Source of the DNA: Epilithonimonas tenax DSM 16811 | Lineage (GTDB): Bacteria > Bacteroidota > Bacteroidia > Flavobacteriales > Weeksellaceae | Length of the DNA: 64,000 nt | Assembly (NCBI RefSeq): GCF_000428485.1 | Contig: NZ_AUAA01000001.1 | Location: 124,001 to 188,000, forward strand | Direction: 5' to 3' | Shown here: positions 16,385-25,449 of the stretch, piece by piece | How positions within the stretch are numbered: position 1 is the first letter of the stretch | Layout: every line of letters starts with the position of its first letter | Made by a program: the position numbers and the translations under genes | The notes under the pieces: generated by a model | Told to the model about the DNA's origin: nothing | What the model saw: only the letters and a program-made list of their open reading frames with translations | The model's database searches: none

Positions 16385-17368
16385 ATGAGCAAAAAAAACA
16401 TCGCCGTCGTAATGGGCGGATATTCTGATGAATACAAAGTTTCTCTAAAAAGTGGACAATTGATTTTCGATTCTTTGGATCGCGAAATTTATCAAGTTTA
16501 CAAAGTGGTCATCCTGAAAGACGAATGGTATTTCCTTGATGAAAACGAACAGAAAAACCCAATCAACAAAGCAGACTTCTCTGCCGATCTAGGAAATGGA
16601 GAAAGTCTGAAATTTGACGCATGCTTCAATACCATCCACGGAACGCCTGGCGAAAACGGAATCTTACAGGCTTATTGGGACGCAGTCGGACAAAAATATA
16701 CAGGTTGCGACTTTTACCAAAGCGCATTGACCTTCAATAAAAAAGACACCTTAGCGGTTCTTTCAAAATACGGAATTCCTTCTGCGAAAAGTATTTATCT
16801 GAGAAAAGGCGAAGCTATTTCTGATGACAAAATCGTGGAAGAACTCGGATTACCGCTTTTCGTGAAGCCCAATCAAAGTGGTTCTTCTCTCGGAATTTCT
16901 AAGGTTAAGGAAAAAAGCGAACTGAAAACTGCACTTGAAATTGCTTATAAAGAAGATGATGAAATCTTGATCGAAAGTGCTTTGATTGGAACTGAAGTTT
17001 CTGTGGGCGTTTTGGACTACCAAGGTGAAGTGATCGTTCTGGGCATTACGGAAATCATCCCCGACAAAGAATTCTTCGATTACGAAGCCAAATATGAAGG
17101 CGCTTCTCAGGAAATTACGCCTGCAAGAATAGACGAAGAGACCACAAAAAAGGTGGAAGAAATCTCTATTAAAGCTTACAAATCTTTGGGAATGAGTGGA
17201 TTCTCCAGATCAGAATTCATCATTGTGGACAGCATCCCTTATCTTTTGGAAATGAATACGAATCCTGGATTTTCGCCGGCAAGCATCCTACCACAACAGG
17301 CAAAGATCTACGGAATCTCCATCAAAGATCTATGTGGAAGCGAAGTGGAGAAAGCATTGAAAAAATAA
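16385..17368 (+). CDS. ddl: D-alanine--D-alanine ligase
   Basis: A 327-residue ATP-grasp ligase of usual length. It opens MSKKNIAVVMGGYSDEYKVSLKSG (the GGxS/E-x-x-VS N-terminal motif). It continues with NTIHGTPGENGILQAYWD (substrate loop), LPLFVKPNQSGSSLGISKVK (ATP-binding Gly-rich loop) and SRSEFIIVDSIPYLLEMNTNPGFSPASILPQQA (metal-binding Glu and Asn, then the C-terminal serine-containing loop). It makes the D-Ala-D-Ala dipeptide of peptidoglycan in the cytoplasm. A TACATTTG box (16358-16365) upstream could be the -7 element. A strong terminator follows directly, separating it from coaD. Confidence 0.95.
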   Translation: MSKKNIAVVMGGYSDEYKVSLKSGQLIFDSLDREIYQVYKVVILKDEWYFLDENEQKNPINKADFSADLGNGESLKFDACFNTIHGTPGENGILQAYWDAVGQKYTGCDFYQSALTFNKKDTLAVLSKYGIPSAKSIYLRKGEAISDDKIVEELGLPLFVKPNQSGSSLGISKVKEKSELKTALEIAYKEDDEILIESALIGTEVSVGVLDYQGEVIVLGITEIIPDKEFFDYEAKYEGASQEITPARIDEETTKKVEEISIKAYKSLGMSGFSRSEFIIVDSIPYLLEMNTNPGFSPASILPQQAKIYGISIKDLCGSEVEKALKK

Positions 17369-17378
17369 TTATAATTTG

Positions 17379-17411
17379 GCCAAAGAAAAGTCTTTGGCTT
17401 ATTTTTTTTTA
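17379..17411 (+). terminator. rho-independent terminator of ddl
   Basis: GCCAAAGA (17379-17386) pairs with TCTTTGGC (17391-17398), followed by TTA and a run of T residues (17402-17411). It lies ten bases after the ddl stop and 14 bases before the coaD start. Confidence 0.85.
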
Positions 17412-17424
17412 AAATCTGAAATAA

Positions 17425-17886
17425 ATGAAAATTGCTGTTTTCCCCGGATCGTTTGATCCTATTACACTTGGGCATTATGATATTGTAGAACGCGCCGTTC
17501 CGCTTTTTGACAAGATCATCATTGCTATCGGAAAGAATTCTCAGAAAAAATATATGTTCTCTTTGGAACAACGTAAAGAATTTATCAGAAAAACATTTGA
17601 AAAATTCCCGAATGTGGAAGTGGATGATTTTGAAGGATTGACGATCGACTATTGTAAAAGTAAAAACGTGAATTTCATTTTGAGAGGTTTGCGCAATCCT
17701 GCCGATTTTGAATTTGAAAAATCAATCGCTCAGACCAACAGAGCTTTGACCAGAGACAATACCATTGAAACCATTTTTCTTCTCACATCCTCCGGAAAAT
17801 CTTACATCAGCAGCAGCATTGTGAGAGAGATCATCTCTTACGGCGGAAATTATGAGATAATGGTTCCGGATGCGGTAAGGGCTTAA
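17425..17886 (+). CDS. coaD: pantetheine-phosphate adenylyltransferase
   Basis: A 153-residue protein of normal length. MKIAVFPGSFDPITLGHYDIV carries the nucleotidyltransferase TxGH motif (Thr14, His17). Further family segments are RGLRNPADFEFE (phosphopantetheine-binding) and SSGKSYISSSIVREI (the ISSTxVR-type C-terminal motif). It adenylylates 4'-phosphopantetheine in coenzyme A synthesis in the cytoplasm. It starts shortly after the ddl terminator, so it needs its own promoter or readthrough. A perfect bidirectional terminator follows. Confidence 0.95.
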   Translation: MKIAVFPGSFDPITLGHYDIVERAVPLFDKIIIAIGKNSQKKYMFSLEQRKEFIRKTFEKFPNVEVDDFEGLTIDYCKSKNVNFILRGLRNPADFEFEKSIAQTNRALTRDNTIETIFLLTSSGKSYISSSIVREIISYGGNYEIMVPDAVRA

Positions 17887-17910
17887 GAGACCTAAAGACC
17901 TGTTTATCAA

Positions 17911-17949
17911 ACAGAAAAGACGCCCGATAGAGCGTCTTTTCTGTTTTTA
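17911..17949. terminator. bidirectional rho-independent terminator
   Basis: ACAGAAAAGACGC (17911-17923) is perfectly complementary to GCGTCTTTTCTGT (17932-17944), with an 8-base loop and T-runs on the right. It lies between the convergent coaD and the giant T9SS protein gene. Confidence 0.85.
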
Positions 17950-17960
17950 AATACTAAAAT

Positions 17961-20900
17961 TTAATTTCTATTTTTTATGACAACATATCCTGTCAGCAAT
18001 CTGCCATCTGTAAGTACGATATGATACCAGTAATTGTCTGTCGGCAAAGGGCGTCCCAGAAAAGATCCGTTCCAGAAAAACTGACCTTTAACAGTTGTTT
18101 CCAAAACCACCTTACCATTTTTATCCATCACACGAACAACAGTGCCAGGATAATTTTCCAAACCTTCTATCTCCCAGCCGTCATTCACGCCATCTCCATT
18201 AGGTGTGATGATATTATTGATTTTAAAAATTGTAAAATCTTTAATTGTTACAGCACAGATATTTGTTTTTTCCCTAACATAGACTTTGTGTACGCCTTGT
18301 GAGAGATTTCGGAAAACGTTAGAATCTTGCCAATCTTTGTCGTTATCTAGAGAATACTCATATGTGAGAGAACCTTTAACAATGACTGTCGCAGTTGTAT
18401 TTTCTATCGTAATATTTGCCACCTCAGGACCTGAGTTGCCCGGGATATTATCAGATGTTATCATAATCAAGATTGGTAATCTCTGTACACTCTCACATCC
18501 GTCAACAGTTTGAGTAGCGTAATAGGTAAAGCCATCCTGCAAAGCAGTGACCGAAGGTAACGGCGTCAGAGACAGCTTGTCTGAATACCATTTGATATGA
18601 CTCCCCGTAATTTTGATATCGTCTAATTTTGCATTTGTGCTGATACAGAATAACTGCGGAGAACTTCCCGTTGGAGGTAAAGTTGCTGTGATGTTAACAT
18701 TTACTGGAACACGCACGCTCTCACAAGTTGCAATAATCTGAGAAGCGTAGTAAGTATTCCCATCAACCAAGGCTGTGGAGGGCTGCAATTGATGACCACC
18801 AATTGCGGCATCATACCATTTCACATCTGTTCCTGTTATATTTACATTCCCGAGGGTTGCTTTGTTTTGAATACAAAAACTCTGCGTAGGTGATGCCAAA
18901 GGTGTTGGCGTCGTATTAACATATGTATTAATAACGACCTGAGCAGGATCTGATATACATCCAATCGCATTTTTATACCTGATCTTATAAGTATCTGGCA
19001 CCAAGCCTCTGAAAGAATTAGAACTCGCCCAAGAAACACCATCATCTATAGAATACTGAACTGCTGAAGTCGTAATCAAAATCTCACCACTTGCATGATG
19101 ACAATCTAGCTGCTGAACTTGAAACAGCGCAATTACAGGTGTATCAATAGGTTTTTTAACCACTACCAGAACAGCTGCAGATTCGCAACCAGCAGCGTTT
19201 TTTGTTTTTAATTTATAATTGCCCGGAGCCAACTGCCCAGAATTTGCGTTAAGCGAATAGGTTACACCATCATCAAAACTGTAAAAAGCAGCAGGCGTCG
19301 AGATCGTGATATCGCCAAAAGGATTGGCACAAGAAGCAGGCTGATTCACCACATAAACTGGCAGAACCGGAGCATTCGGAGGCGTATTAATCACCACAGA
19401 AAGTGCAGGTGAAGGACAGCCGCTACTGGATAATTTTTGTCTTACCAAGTAAGTACCCGGCGAAAGCATTGCATTAGAAACCGTCACCCAGGTAACACCA
19501 TCATCAAAACTGTAATAGGCTGCAGGCGATATTACAGATATATGACCCGTAGTGGCAGTGCATCCTAAAGGTTGAGTTACAGAAACCTGTGGCTGAAGCG
19601 GTGTAATAGGTTTTATATTGACTGTTACCATTGCTGCTAATGAGATACAGCCGGCAGCGTCTTTTATCATTAGGTTATAAGTTCCTGGCGGTAGATTAGA
19701 TCTGGTGTCAGATGTACCAAATGTAAGTCCGTTATCAAAACTGAATTCTGCGGCAGAGCTCGTAATTTTGATTATTCCCAAAGCACTGTTGCAATCAGGA
19801 TGCGTCACAGAATAGACCGGAGCAGGCAACGGCGCAGGCGTGGTGATGACTGCAGTTGCAACATTGGATATACAGCCGGCAGCGTTTTTCACCTTGATCT
19901 GATAGTTTCCTGGTAAGAGGCCGCTTTTTGTATTAGAATAGGTGAAGGTCAATCCATTATCAAAACTGAAAGTGGCGGCAGGGCTTGTTACCGTGATACT
20001 ACCTGTGGCAACACTGCAAGTGGGTGCTGTCACAGAAACAGTAGGCGCAGCAATAGCAATCCCGGAATCCAGATTGACAACAGTCGTAAGAGACTCGCAG
20101 CTGTAAGCATTCACTTTGATTTTGATAATATAAGTCCCAGAGCCTAGATTGTTTTTGACAGGATTGTTTGTCCAAGACGCACCATCGTTAAAAGAGTAAC
20201 TGCTTGCTACAGTATTGATCTTTATACTACCATCTGTACTGTCACAAGCGGTAGGCTGCACTGTTGCGACCACCGGAGCTGCAGGTATACTGGGACTAGA
20301 ATTAATATATGCATTAGCAGTTTGAGAAACGCATCCAAAACTATTTTTTATCAAAACATTATAGTATCCAGAAGCGGCATTATTCTTAATAGGACTAGTA
20401 ACCCATGTTGCACCATTATCAAAACTATAAAGATCTGAAATGGTTTTAACAATAATAGAACCTAATGGTGATGCGCAGGTTGGCTGGATCGTCGTAACCT
20501 GCGGAGAACCGAGATAATATTTCTGAACACTCTTTCCTACAGCAGTAGAAACACAACCAATTGAGTTTTTTATTTTTATATAGTAATACCCTGGCACTGG
20601 GTTGAGTAATGTAGAACTGGTACCCCAAGTCGCACCATTATCAAAAGAATAAAATGCAGCATTCGACAAGACTGTGATGCTACCATTATTACCACATGTA
20701 GGCTGCACAACGTTCACCAATGGCTGTGGCAGATAATAGGTATTGATCGAGATATAGAAGGAATTGGATCTACATCCTTGCGCATTTTTTATCACAACAT
20801 TGTAAGATCCTGTAGTGAGATTTGTTAAAACAGAATTGGTTGTCCAAGTATTTCCGCCATCAAAACTGTACTGGGCTGCAGGCGTAAGTACTTTTATACT

Positions 20901-23900
20901 TCCATTTTGACCACATTTTGGCTGGATGATCTCAACATCCGGTTTTGGCAGATAATAGGTGGAAAAATAGACAGAAGTGTTGTAAGTATCGGAGGTACAG
21001 TTAAGATTATTCTTGATGGCAATTCTATAAGACGTTCCTGACAAATTGGTAAAAACAGGACTGGAGCTCCAGGTATTACCACCATCTATACTGTAAAAAC
21101 TAGCTGGTGTTGTAATCGTAATAGAAGCTCCTACCCCACAAGAAGGCTGAGTAGAGGTATACGAAGGGTTTTCTAAATAAAATGGTTTAAGATTAACACC
21201 AACAGTAGAGGATGTACAAGTTGCATCCTTTATCATAACAGAATAATAACCGGGATTCAAATTAGAAAAGACAGGATTGGGAGCCCAAGTATAACCACCA
21301 TCTATGCTATAAAAATTGGCAACAGCATTTACAGTAATACTTCCCTTCGTTCCGCAAGCGGGCTGAACTGCAGTGACAGATGGCTGTGGCAATCTCGTAT
21401 CGTCCAAGTCCACATAAATATTATTTGAAATACATCCTGATTTTTTAACTACCAAACGATAATAACCTTTTGTAAGATTGGAAAAATCCGGATTGATTGA
21501 CCAGCTAGAGCCGCCATCTATACTGTACTGATCGGCTGCTGACGTGAATTTTATACTTCCAATGGTATTACCACAACTTGGACTTACCGCAGTATAAGTG
21601 GGATTATCAAGGTAAATTTGGCTAAAATAAACAGAAGACGCATCTGATATGCAGCTCAGACTATTTTTGACAACTACGTCATAACTGTAATTAGTCAAAT
21701 TCGTAAAGACAGGATTAGAATTCCAAGTATATCCACCATTGATACTATAAAAATCAGCTACTGTATTCACGGTAATACTTCCCTTTACGGCACACGTAGG
21801 CTGTACAACCGTTATTGATGGTTTCGGCAATTTTTGCTGATTCAGCGAGACAGATTGTGGATAAGATTTACATCCTGTATTATTTTTCACCATAATATAG
21901 TAATACCCAGCTGGAAGACTTTTGGAGTTTGTGGTTACCCAAGTTGCCCCATTATCAAAACTGTAAAAATCAGAAACACTATTGATTGTTATCTTACCAT
22001 TGACGCCACATCCGGGTTCTTCCGTAGTATAAATTGGACTTGGAAGTGTAGGAGGATCTAATCTAACCGTTTGCGACTGAGAAATGCAGTTTGCGCTGTT
22101 TTTAATTTTAATTTGATAATTACCTGGTGGTAACTCTGCAAGATTACTAGTTGTCCAGGTGGCACCATTGTCAAAGCTGTATTCCGCTGCTTCTGTTTTT
22201 ATGTAGATACTACCGTTTGTTCCACACTCTGGCTGAATGGTTTCATATTGTGGCGCCTGGCTTTCAAATTTGTACACAGAAATATATGAATAATCAGAGG
22301 TACATCCCAGATAATTTTTAACTCCTACAGAGTAGTTCCCTGCAGTTACATTACTGGAAACATTGGAGCTTGCCCAAGTTACACCTCCGTTAAAAGTATA
22401 AAAATCTGCCGGTGTATTGATTGTGATTGTTCCTAAAACAGCACATGCAGGACTTACCAATGTATAATCTACATTGCCAAGCGTCTGGCTTTGTATGAGG
22501 ACGACTTGAGCATTTGAAATACAGCCAGCTGCATCCTTTGTTCTTACGATATATTTATCTGGCTGCAGTTTGTCTGCCACAGGATTGGTTACCCAAGTCA
22601 CCCCATTATCAAAACTGTAATATGCCGCAGTAGTCGTTACAGTGATACTTCCCGTATCGCCACAAAATCTTGGCTGGGTTGCGTTGGTATTAGGTACCTG
22701 TAATAATGATTGGATGATGTTGACCTCCTGAGAATACGAAGTGCAACCTTTGAGCGTTTTGATCTTCACATAGTATTTTCCTGGATACAGATTGGTTTTC
22801 GTACCATTGGTAGTCCACGTCGCACCATTATCAAAACTGTATTCTGAAGCAGGAGACGTTACCTTTATGGTGCCATAAGAGACAAAACAAGAAGGCTGAG
22901 TAACAAGCAATGTTGGAGAAACTGCAGTTACACTGGGTTCTATACTTACACTGGCAGTACTGCTACAACCATAACTATCCGTAACAGTAACAGAATACAC
23001 CCCAACATCGGTTACAGTAATGGTTTGTGTGTTTAATCCGTTAAAGCTCCATAAATAAGAACTCCCGGGAGATGCAGTTAGCTCTGTACTCCCAGAGCAT
23101 ACGTTGAGGACTCCAGTGATATTCGCAGTAGGATTTCTTACTTCCAGTGCAACCGGTATAATCTTGTAACAGCTTGGATCTTTGGAAACCCTTATATAAA
23201 TAGTACTTGTACCGGATTGGTAACTTGTAGAGCCCGAGATACTGTTGGCATTTGTAAAAGCATCATTGTAATTTTTGAAATATGAAAAAGTAAGACCTAC
23301 TGTAGAAGTTACGACTTTGTTATCAAAATCCGTCAGATTAAAATTTTCTAATGCATCTTGACCAATATCACACTTTGAAAGCTTTGCCGTTGTGACCGGA
23401 ATATGACAAGATGATGAACAATTGAGGAAACTAATATCCCAACCATCATTGGCATCTGTATCTGATGCATTGGAGAAAAAATTACCGCCTCCACAAGAAC
23501 TTCCCTGTATATCATAATCAATATAAACACCCACATTATAATTGGACTGACTTACGTTGGGGACATCAGCACTGTTGAGAACAAAATTGAATTTTTTATT
23601 AACATTGTCAATAGTGGCTGCTTGAGTCGTATAGACAGCCGTACCAGTTTCATTGAACAATTTCAGTGTGATATTCTTCACAGAAGCCGTGACACCGCCA
23701 GAATTCGGAACAGTAAAAACACCCGAAACATTCAGTGGCAAACTAGGACACACAGCATTGAGAGGATCTAAATTGATACTTCCTATAAAACTCTCGTTAG
23801 AGTGCAGAAGACAAATATCATCTACATAAGCATAACCAAAATGACCTCCCAAACCGCATCTGGATGCCATAAACTCTATCGTAAACTCTTCATTATTAGG

Positions 23901-24683
23901 GATGGCAGAGATATCCAATATCCCGGACTGCCAATTGGCTGTATATAATGTTACATAACCATAGCTGCCATCTGGGACCTTTGTAAAAATACAGTTTTTC
24001 TCATCTCCTACAAGACAGAACTCACTTACAACCTGGTTATTTTTGTTAAGAACCCTAGCTTTAAAAAATGCCTGATTATCAGTATGGCTATTATCATACA
24101 CACTTTGTAGAATAGCTTTATAATTAAATTTCAGAAAATTTTCATTATTGGTTTTAAATCTTTTTCCCTGAACAATTGCCCCATACGTGCTCGAGTTTGG
24201 ATAATTAATTTTCAAAGCATATTGATCAAACGCTTTGATATCACCCATATACCTATCAATAAGATTAGCGGGAACCGTGGTTGCCATCTCATTGACTGCC
24301 GAAGGGTCATATTGATTGATATAGGTATCAGCTTTATTAGATATAGACCTACACTGCGTAGGACCGGGAGGATCTCCGATGTTGTACAAGAAGTTTTTAA
24401 GATAATTGGCGCCAGCCACGGTTTCTATCTGTTCAAAACCGCCATTGGAGCACATCTCTACCGCTGTTAGTGCAGTTTTTTTCATGTTTTTCTTTTCAAG
24501 AAGCACTTTAGCAACACGATCTTTCAAAAATTTCTGTTTGAGACTTTGATCCGTAATGATTTTACCATTCCCATCTTCTACAATACCATTGGAAAGGTAG
24601 TTAATAGTATCATTTTCATGAATATGCTGGGCAGTAAGGAAAGAAACAAGGAATAAAAATAGTACAAAATAATACTTTTTCAT
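17961..24683 (-). CDS. giant T9SS type B surface protein with 18 SprB-like repeats
   Basis: A 2240-residue protein with signal peptide MKKYYFVLFLFLVSFLTAQ. Residues up to about 300 look like a lectin/jelly-roll-type region with paired cysteines. Residues about 430-590 hold an Ig/PKD-like part (YLWSFNGLNTQTITVTDVGVY). From about 593 to 1918 there are 18 tandem repeats of about 74 residues with the core YSFDNGATWxT...LxPGxYxVxIKNxxGCxS and a leading QPxC; these resemble SprB repeats. Two copies of an Ig-like module (SFCIQNKATLGNVNITG / LFCISTNAKLDDIKITG) and a degenerate 19th repeat follow. The C-terminus (NIITPNGDGVNDGWEIEGLENYPG ... YVVIKNRN) is the gliding-motility-associated CHU_C domain that directs type IX secretion and surface attachment. 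Expected role: adhesin at the cell surface. A TACTTTTG box lies at 24717-24710. Confidence 0.92.
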   Translation of the reverse strand: MKKYYFVLFLFLVSFLTAQHIHENDTINYLSNGIVEDGNGKIITDQSLKQKFLKDRVAKVLLEKKNMKKTALTAVEMCSNGGFEQIETVAGANYLKNFLYNIGDPPGPTQCRSISNKADTYINQYDPSAVNEMATTVPANLIDRYMGDIKAFDQYALKINYPNSSTYGAIVQGKRFKTNNENFLKFNYKAILQSVYDNSHTDNQAFFKARVLNKNNQVVSEFCLVGDEKNCIFTKVPDGSYGYVTLYTANWQSGILDISAIPNNEEFTIEFMASRCGLGGHFGYAYVDDICLLHSNESFIGSINLDPLNAVCPSLPLNVSGVFTVPNSGGVTASVKNITLKLFNETGTAVYTTQAATIDNVNKKFNFVLNSADVPNVSQSNYNVGVYIDYDIQGSSCGGGNFFSNASDTDANDGWDISFLNCSSSCHIPVTTAKLSKCDIGQDALENFNLTDFDNKVVTSTVGLTFSYFKNYNDAFTNANSISGSTSYQSGTSTIYIRVSKDPSCYKIIPVALEVRNPTANITGVLNVCSGSTELTASPGSSYLWSFNGLNTQTITVTDVGVYSVTVTDSYGCSSTASVSIEPSVTAVSPTLLVTQPSCFVSYGTIKVTSPASEYSFDNGATWTTNGTKTNLYPGKYYVKIKTLKGCTSYSQEVNIIQSLLQVPNTNATQPRFCGDTGSITVTTTAAYYSFDNGVTWVTNPVADKLQPDKYIVRTKDAAGCISNAQVVLIQSQTLGNVDYTLVSPACAVLGTITINTPADFYTFNGGVTWASSNVSSNVTAGNYSVGVKNYLGCTSDYSYISVYKFESQAPQYETIQPECGTNGSIYIKTEAAEYSFDNGATWTTSNLAELPPGNYQIKIKNSANCISQSQTVRLDPPTLPSPIYTTEEPGCGVNGKITINSVSDFYSFDNGATWVTTNSKSLPAGYYYIMVKNNTGCKSYPQSVSLNQQKLPKPSITVVQPTCAVKGSITVNTVADFYSINGGYTWNSNPVFTNLTNYSYDVVVKNSLSCISDASSVYFSQIYLDNPTYTAVSPSCGNTIGSIKFTSAADQYSIDGGSSWSINPDFSNLTKGYYRLVVKKSGCISNNIYVDLDDTRLPQPSVTAVQPACGTKGSITVNAVANFYSIDGGYTWAPNPVFSNLNPGYYSVMIKDATCTSSTVGVNLKPFYLENPSYTSTQPSCGVGASITITTPASFYSIDGGNTWSSSPVFTNLSGTSYRIAIKNNLNCTSDTYNTSVYFSTYYLPKPDVEIIQPKCGQNGSIKVLTPAAQYSFDGGNTWTTNSVLTNLTTGSYNVVIKNAQGCRSNSFYISINTYYLPQPLVNVVQPTCGNNGSITVLSNAAFYSFDNGATWGTSSTLLNPVPGYYYIKIKNSIGCVSTAVGKSVQKYYLGSPQVTTIQPTCASPLGSIIVKTISDLYSFDNGATWVTSPIKNNAASGYYNVLIKNSFGCVSQTANAYINSSPSIPAAPVVATVQPTACDSTDGSIKINTVASSYSFNDGASWTNNPVKNNLGSGTYIIKIKVNAYSCESLTTVVNLDSGIAIAAPTVSVTAPTCSVATGSITVTSPAATFSFDNGLTFTYSNTKSGLLPGNYQIKVKNAAGCISNVATAVITTPAPLPAPVYSVTHPDCNSALGIIKITSSAAEFSFDNGLTFGTSDTRSNLPPGTYNLMIKDAAGCISLAAMVTVNIKPITPLQPQVSVTQPLGCTATTGHISVISPAAYYSFDDGVTWVTVSNAMLSPGTYLVRQKLSSSGCPSPALSVVINTPPNAPVLPVYVVNQPASCANPFGDITISTPAAFYSFDDGVTYSLNANSGQLAPGNYKLKTKNAAGCESAAVLVVVKKPIDTPVIALFQVQQLDCHHASGEILITTSAVQYSIDDGVSWASSNSFRGLVPDTYKIRYKNAIGCISDPAQVVINTYVNTTPTPLASPTQSFCIQNKATLGNVNITGTDVKWYDAAIGGHQLQPSTALVDGNTYYASQIIATCESVRVPVNVNITATLPPTGSSPQLFCISTNAKLDDIKITGSHIKWYSDKLSLTPLPSVTALQDGFTYYATQTVDGCESVQRLPILIMITSDNIPGNSGPEVANITIENTTATVIVKGSLTYEYSLDNDKDWQDSNVFRNLSQGVHKVYVREKTNICAVTIKDFTIFKINNIITPNGDGVNDGWEIEGLENYPGTVVRVMDKNGKVVLETTVKGQFFWNGSFLGRPLPTDNYWYHIVLTDGRLLTGYVVIKNRN

Positions 24684-24817
24684 GCAATTTAATATGAAAT
24701 TAGTTTTTACAAAAGTATCCTTTTTTTTAAGATAAATTTAACACTATATCCAAAAATTAATACATCGAGCCTCTGTCCCACTTGCGACAAAGGGTTTTTA
24801 ATATTTTTTAAAAAAAT

Positions 24818-25045
24818 TAATTTCCAAAATAGTCGACTGCAAATTTCATCCTATCTTCCAACGATAGATCCAAACAAGCATCCGGCAGTATTCCAATATA
24901 ATCAATCGGACAACCTGGCCAGTGCATCGCCCTGTAAGGTTTGCGGGCTAAAGCATTTTTCCTGTTCAGGTTGTATAAACTTTTTGCCTAGTTCCCAAGT
25001 TTTGAGATTGATCGGATCAATCCCACTGATCCCAAACTTCACTTC
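24818..25045 (-). pseudogene. gene remnant upstream of the T9SS gene
   Basis: On the minus strand a frame without start codon reads NLNRKNALARKPYRAMHW, then CPIDYIGILPDACLDLSLED, ending FAVDYFGN at about 24820. The adjacent frame upstream reads FGISGIDPINLKTWELGKKF. Together they look like the tail of one protein broken by a frameshift near 24960-25000. I do not recognise the family. The rest of 24684-25060 shows no gene. Confidence 0.35.
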
Positions 25046-25061
25046 TATAAATATAAAGACA

Positions 25062-25088
25062 TAAAAAAACCGCCTATAAATAGGCGGT
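25062..25088 (-). terminator. terminator of the first tRNA-Phe unit
   Basis: ACCGCCTATAAATAGGCGGT (25069-25088) is a perfect short hairpin, followed on the minus strand by a run of T (25068-25062). It lies just downstream of the tRNA gene. Confidence 0.8.
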
Positions 25089-25094
25089 CTTCAG

Positions 25095-25167
25095 TGGTTT
25101 CTCCAGGGATCGAACCAGGGACACATGGATTTTCAATCCATTGCTCTACCAACTGAGCTAAGAAACC
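25095..25167 (-). tRNA. tRNA-Phe (GAA), copy 1
   Basis: A 73-base tRNA on the minus strand. The acceptor arms are GGTTTCT (5') and AGAAACC plus discriminator A. The D arm contains AGCTCAGTTGGTAGAGC. The anticodon stem ATGGA/TCCAT encloses the loop TTGAAAA with anticodon GAA. The T arm contains GGTTCGATCC. CCA is not encoded. Its sequence is identical to copy 2, 191 bases away, and it has its own promoter and terminator. Confidence 0.95.
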
Positions 25168-25192
25168 ATTTCTCTTTTTGTTCTGAGTGGCG

Positions 25193-25224
25193 CAAAAATA
25201 CACCCTTTATTTTTAAACTGCAAA
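25193..25224 (-). promoter_or_regulatory. promoter of tRNA-Phe copy 1
   Basis: On the minus strand, TTTG (25224-25221), 20 bases, then TATTTTTG (25200-25193). This fits the Bacteroidota TTTG-N-TAnnTTTG consensus and ends about 25 bases before the mature tRNA 5' end. Confidence 0.7.
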
Positions 25225-25250
25225 TGATGTCAACATCAAATTCACATTTT

Positions 25251-25279
25251 GATAAAAAAACCACCTAATACAGGTGGTT
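25251..25279 (-). terminator. terminator of the second tRNA-Phe unit
   Basis: AACCACCT (25259-25266) and AGGTGGTT (25272-25279) form a hairpin followed on the minus strand by a T-run (25258-25254). Confidence 0.75.
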
Positions 25280-25285
25280 TCTTAG

Positions 25286-25358
25286 TGGTTTCTCCAGGGA
25301 TCGAACCAGGGACACATGGATTTTCAATCCATTGCTCTACCAACTGAGCTAAGAAACC
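25286..25358 (-). tRNA. tRNA-Phe (GAA), copy 2
   Basis: Same 73-base sequence and cloverleaf as the copy at 25095, with anticodon GAA in the loop TTGAAAA. It is flanked by its own promoter (25383-25414) and terminator (25251-25279). Confidence 0.95.
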
Positions 25359-25382
25359 ATCACTCTTTTTGTTTGAGTGGTG

Positions 25383-25414
25383 CAAAAGTATAGCCTTTAT
25401 CCTTACGATGCAAA
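25383..25414 (-). promoter_or_regulatory. promoter of tRNA-Phe copy 2
   Basis: On the minus strand, TTTG (25414-25411), 20 bases, then TACTTTTG (25390-25383). Spacing is identical to the promoter of copy 1, which strengthens both calls. Confidence 0.7.
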
Positions 25415-25449
25415 TTATATTATAATTTCTTCTGCTTTTTATATAAAAA

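Noticed and set aside
17961-24683. Regularly spaced DNA repeats that could suggest a CRISPR array or tandem repeat locus
   Set aside because: The period is about 220 bases, divergent, in frame, and encodes the SprB-like protein repeats.
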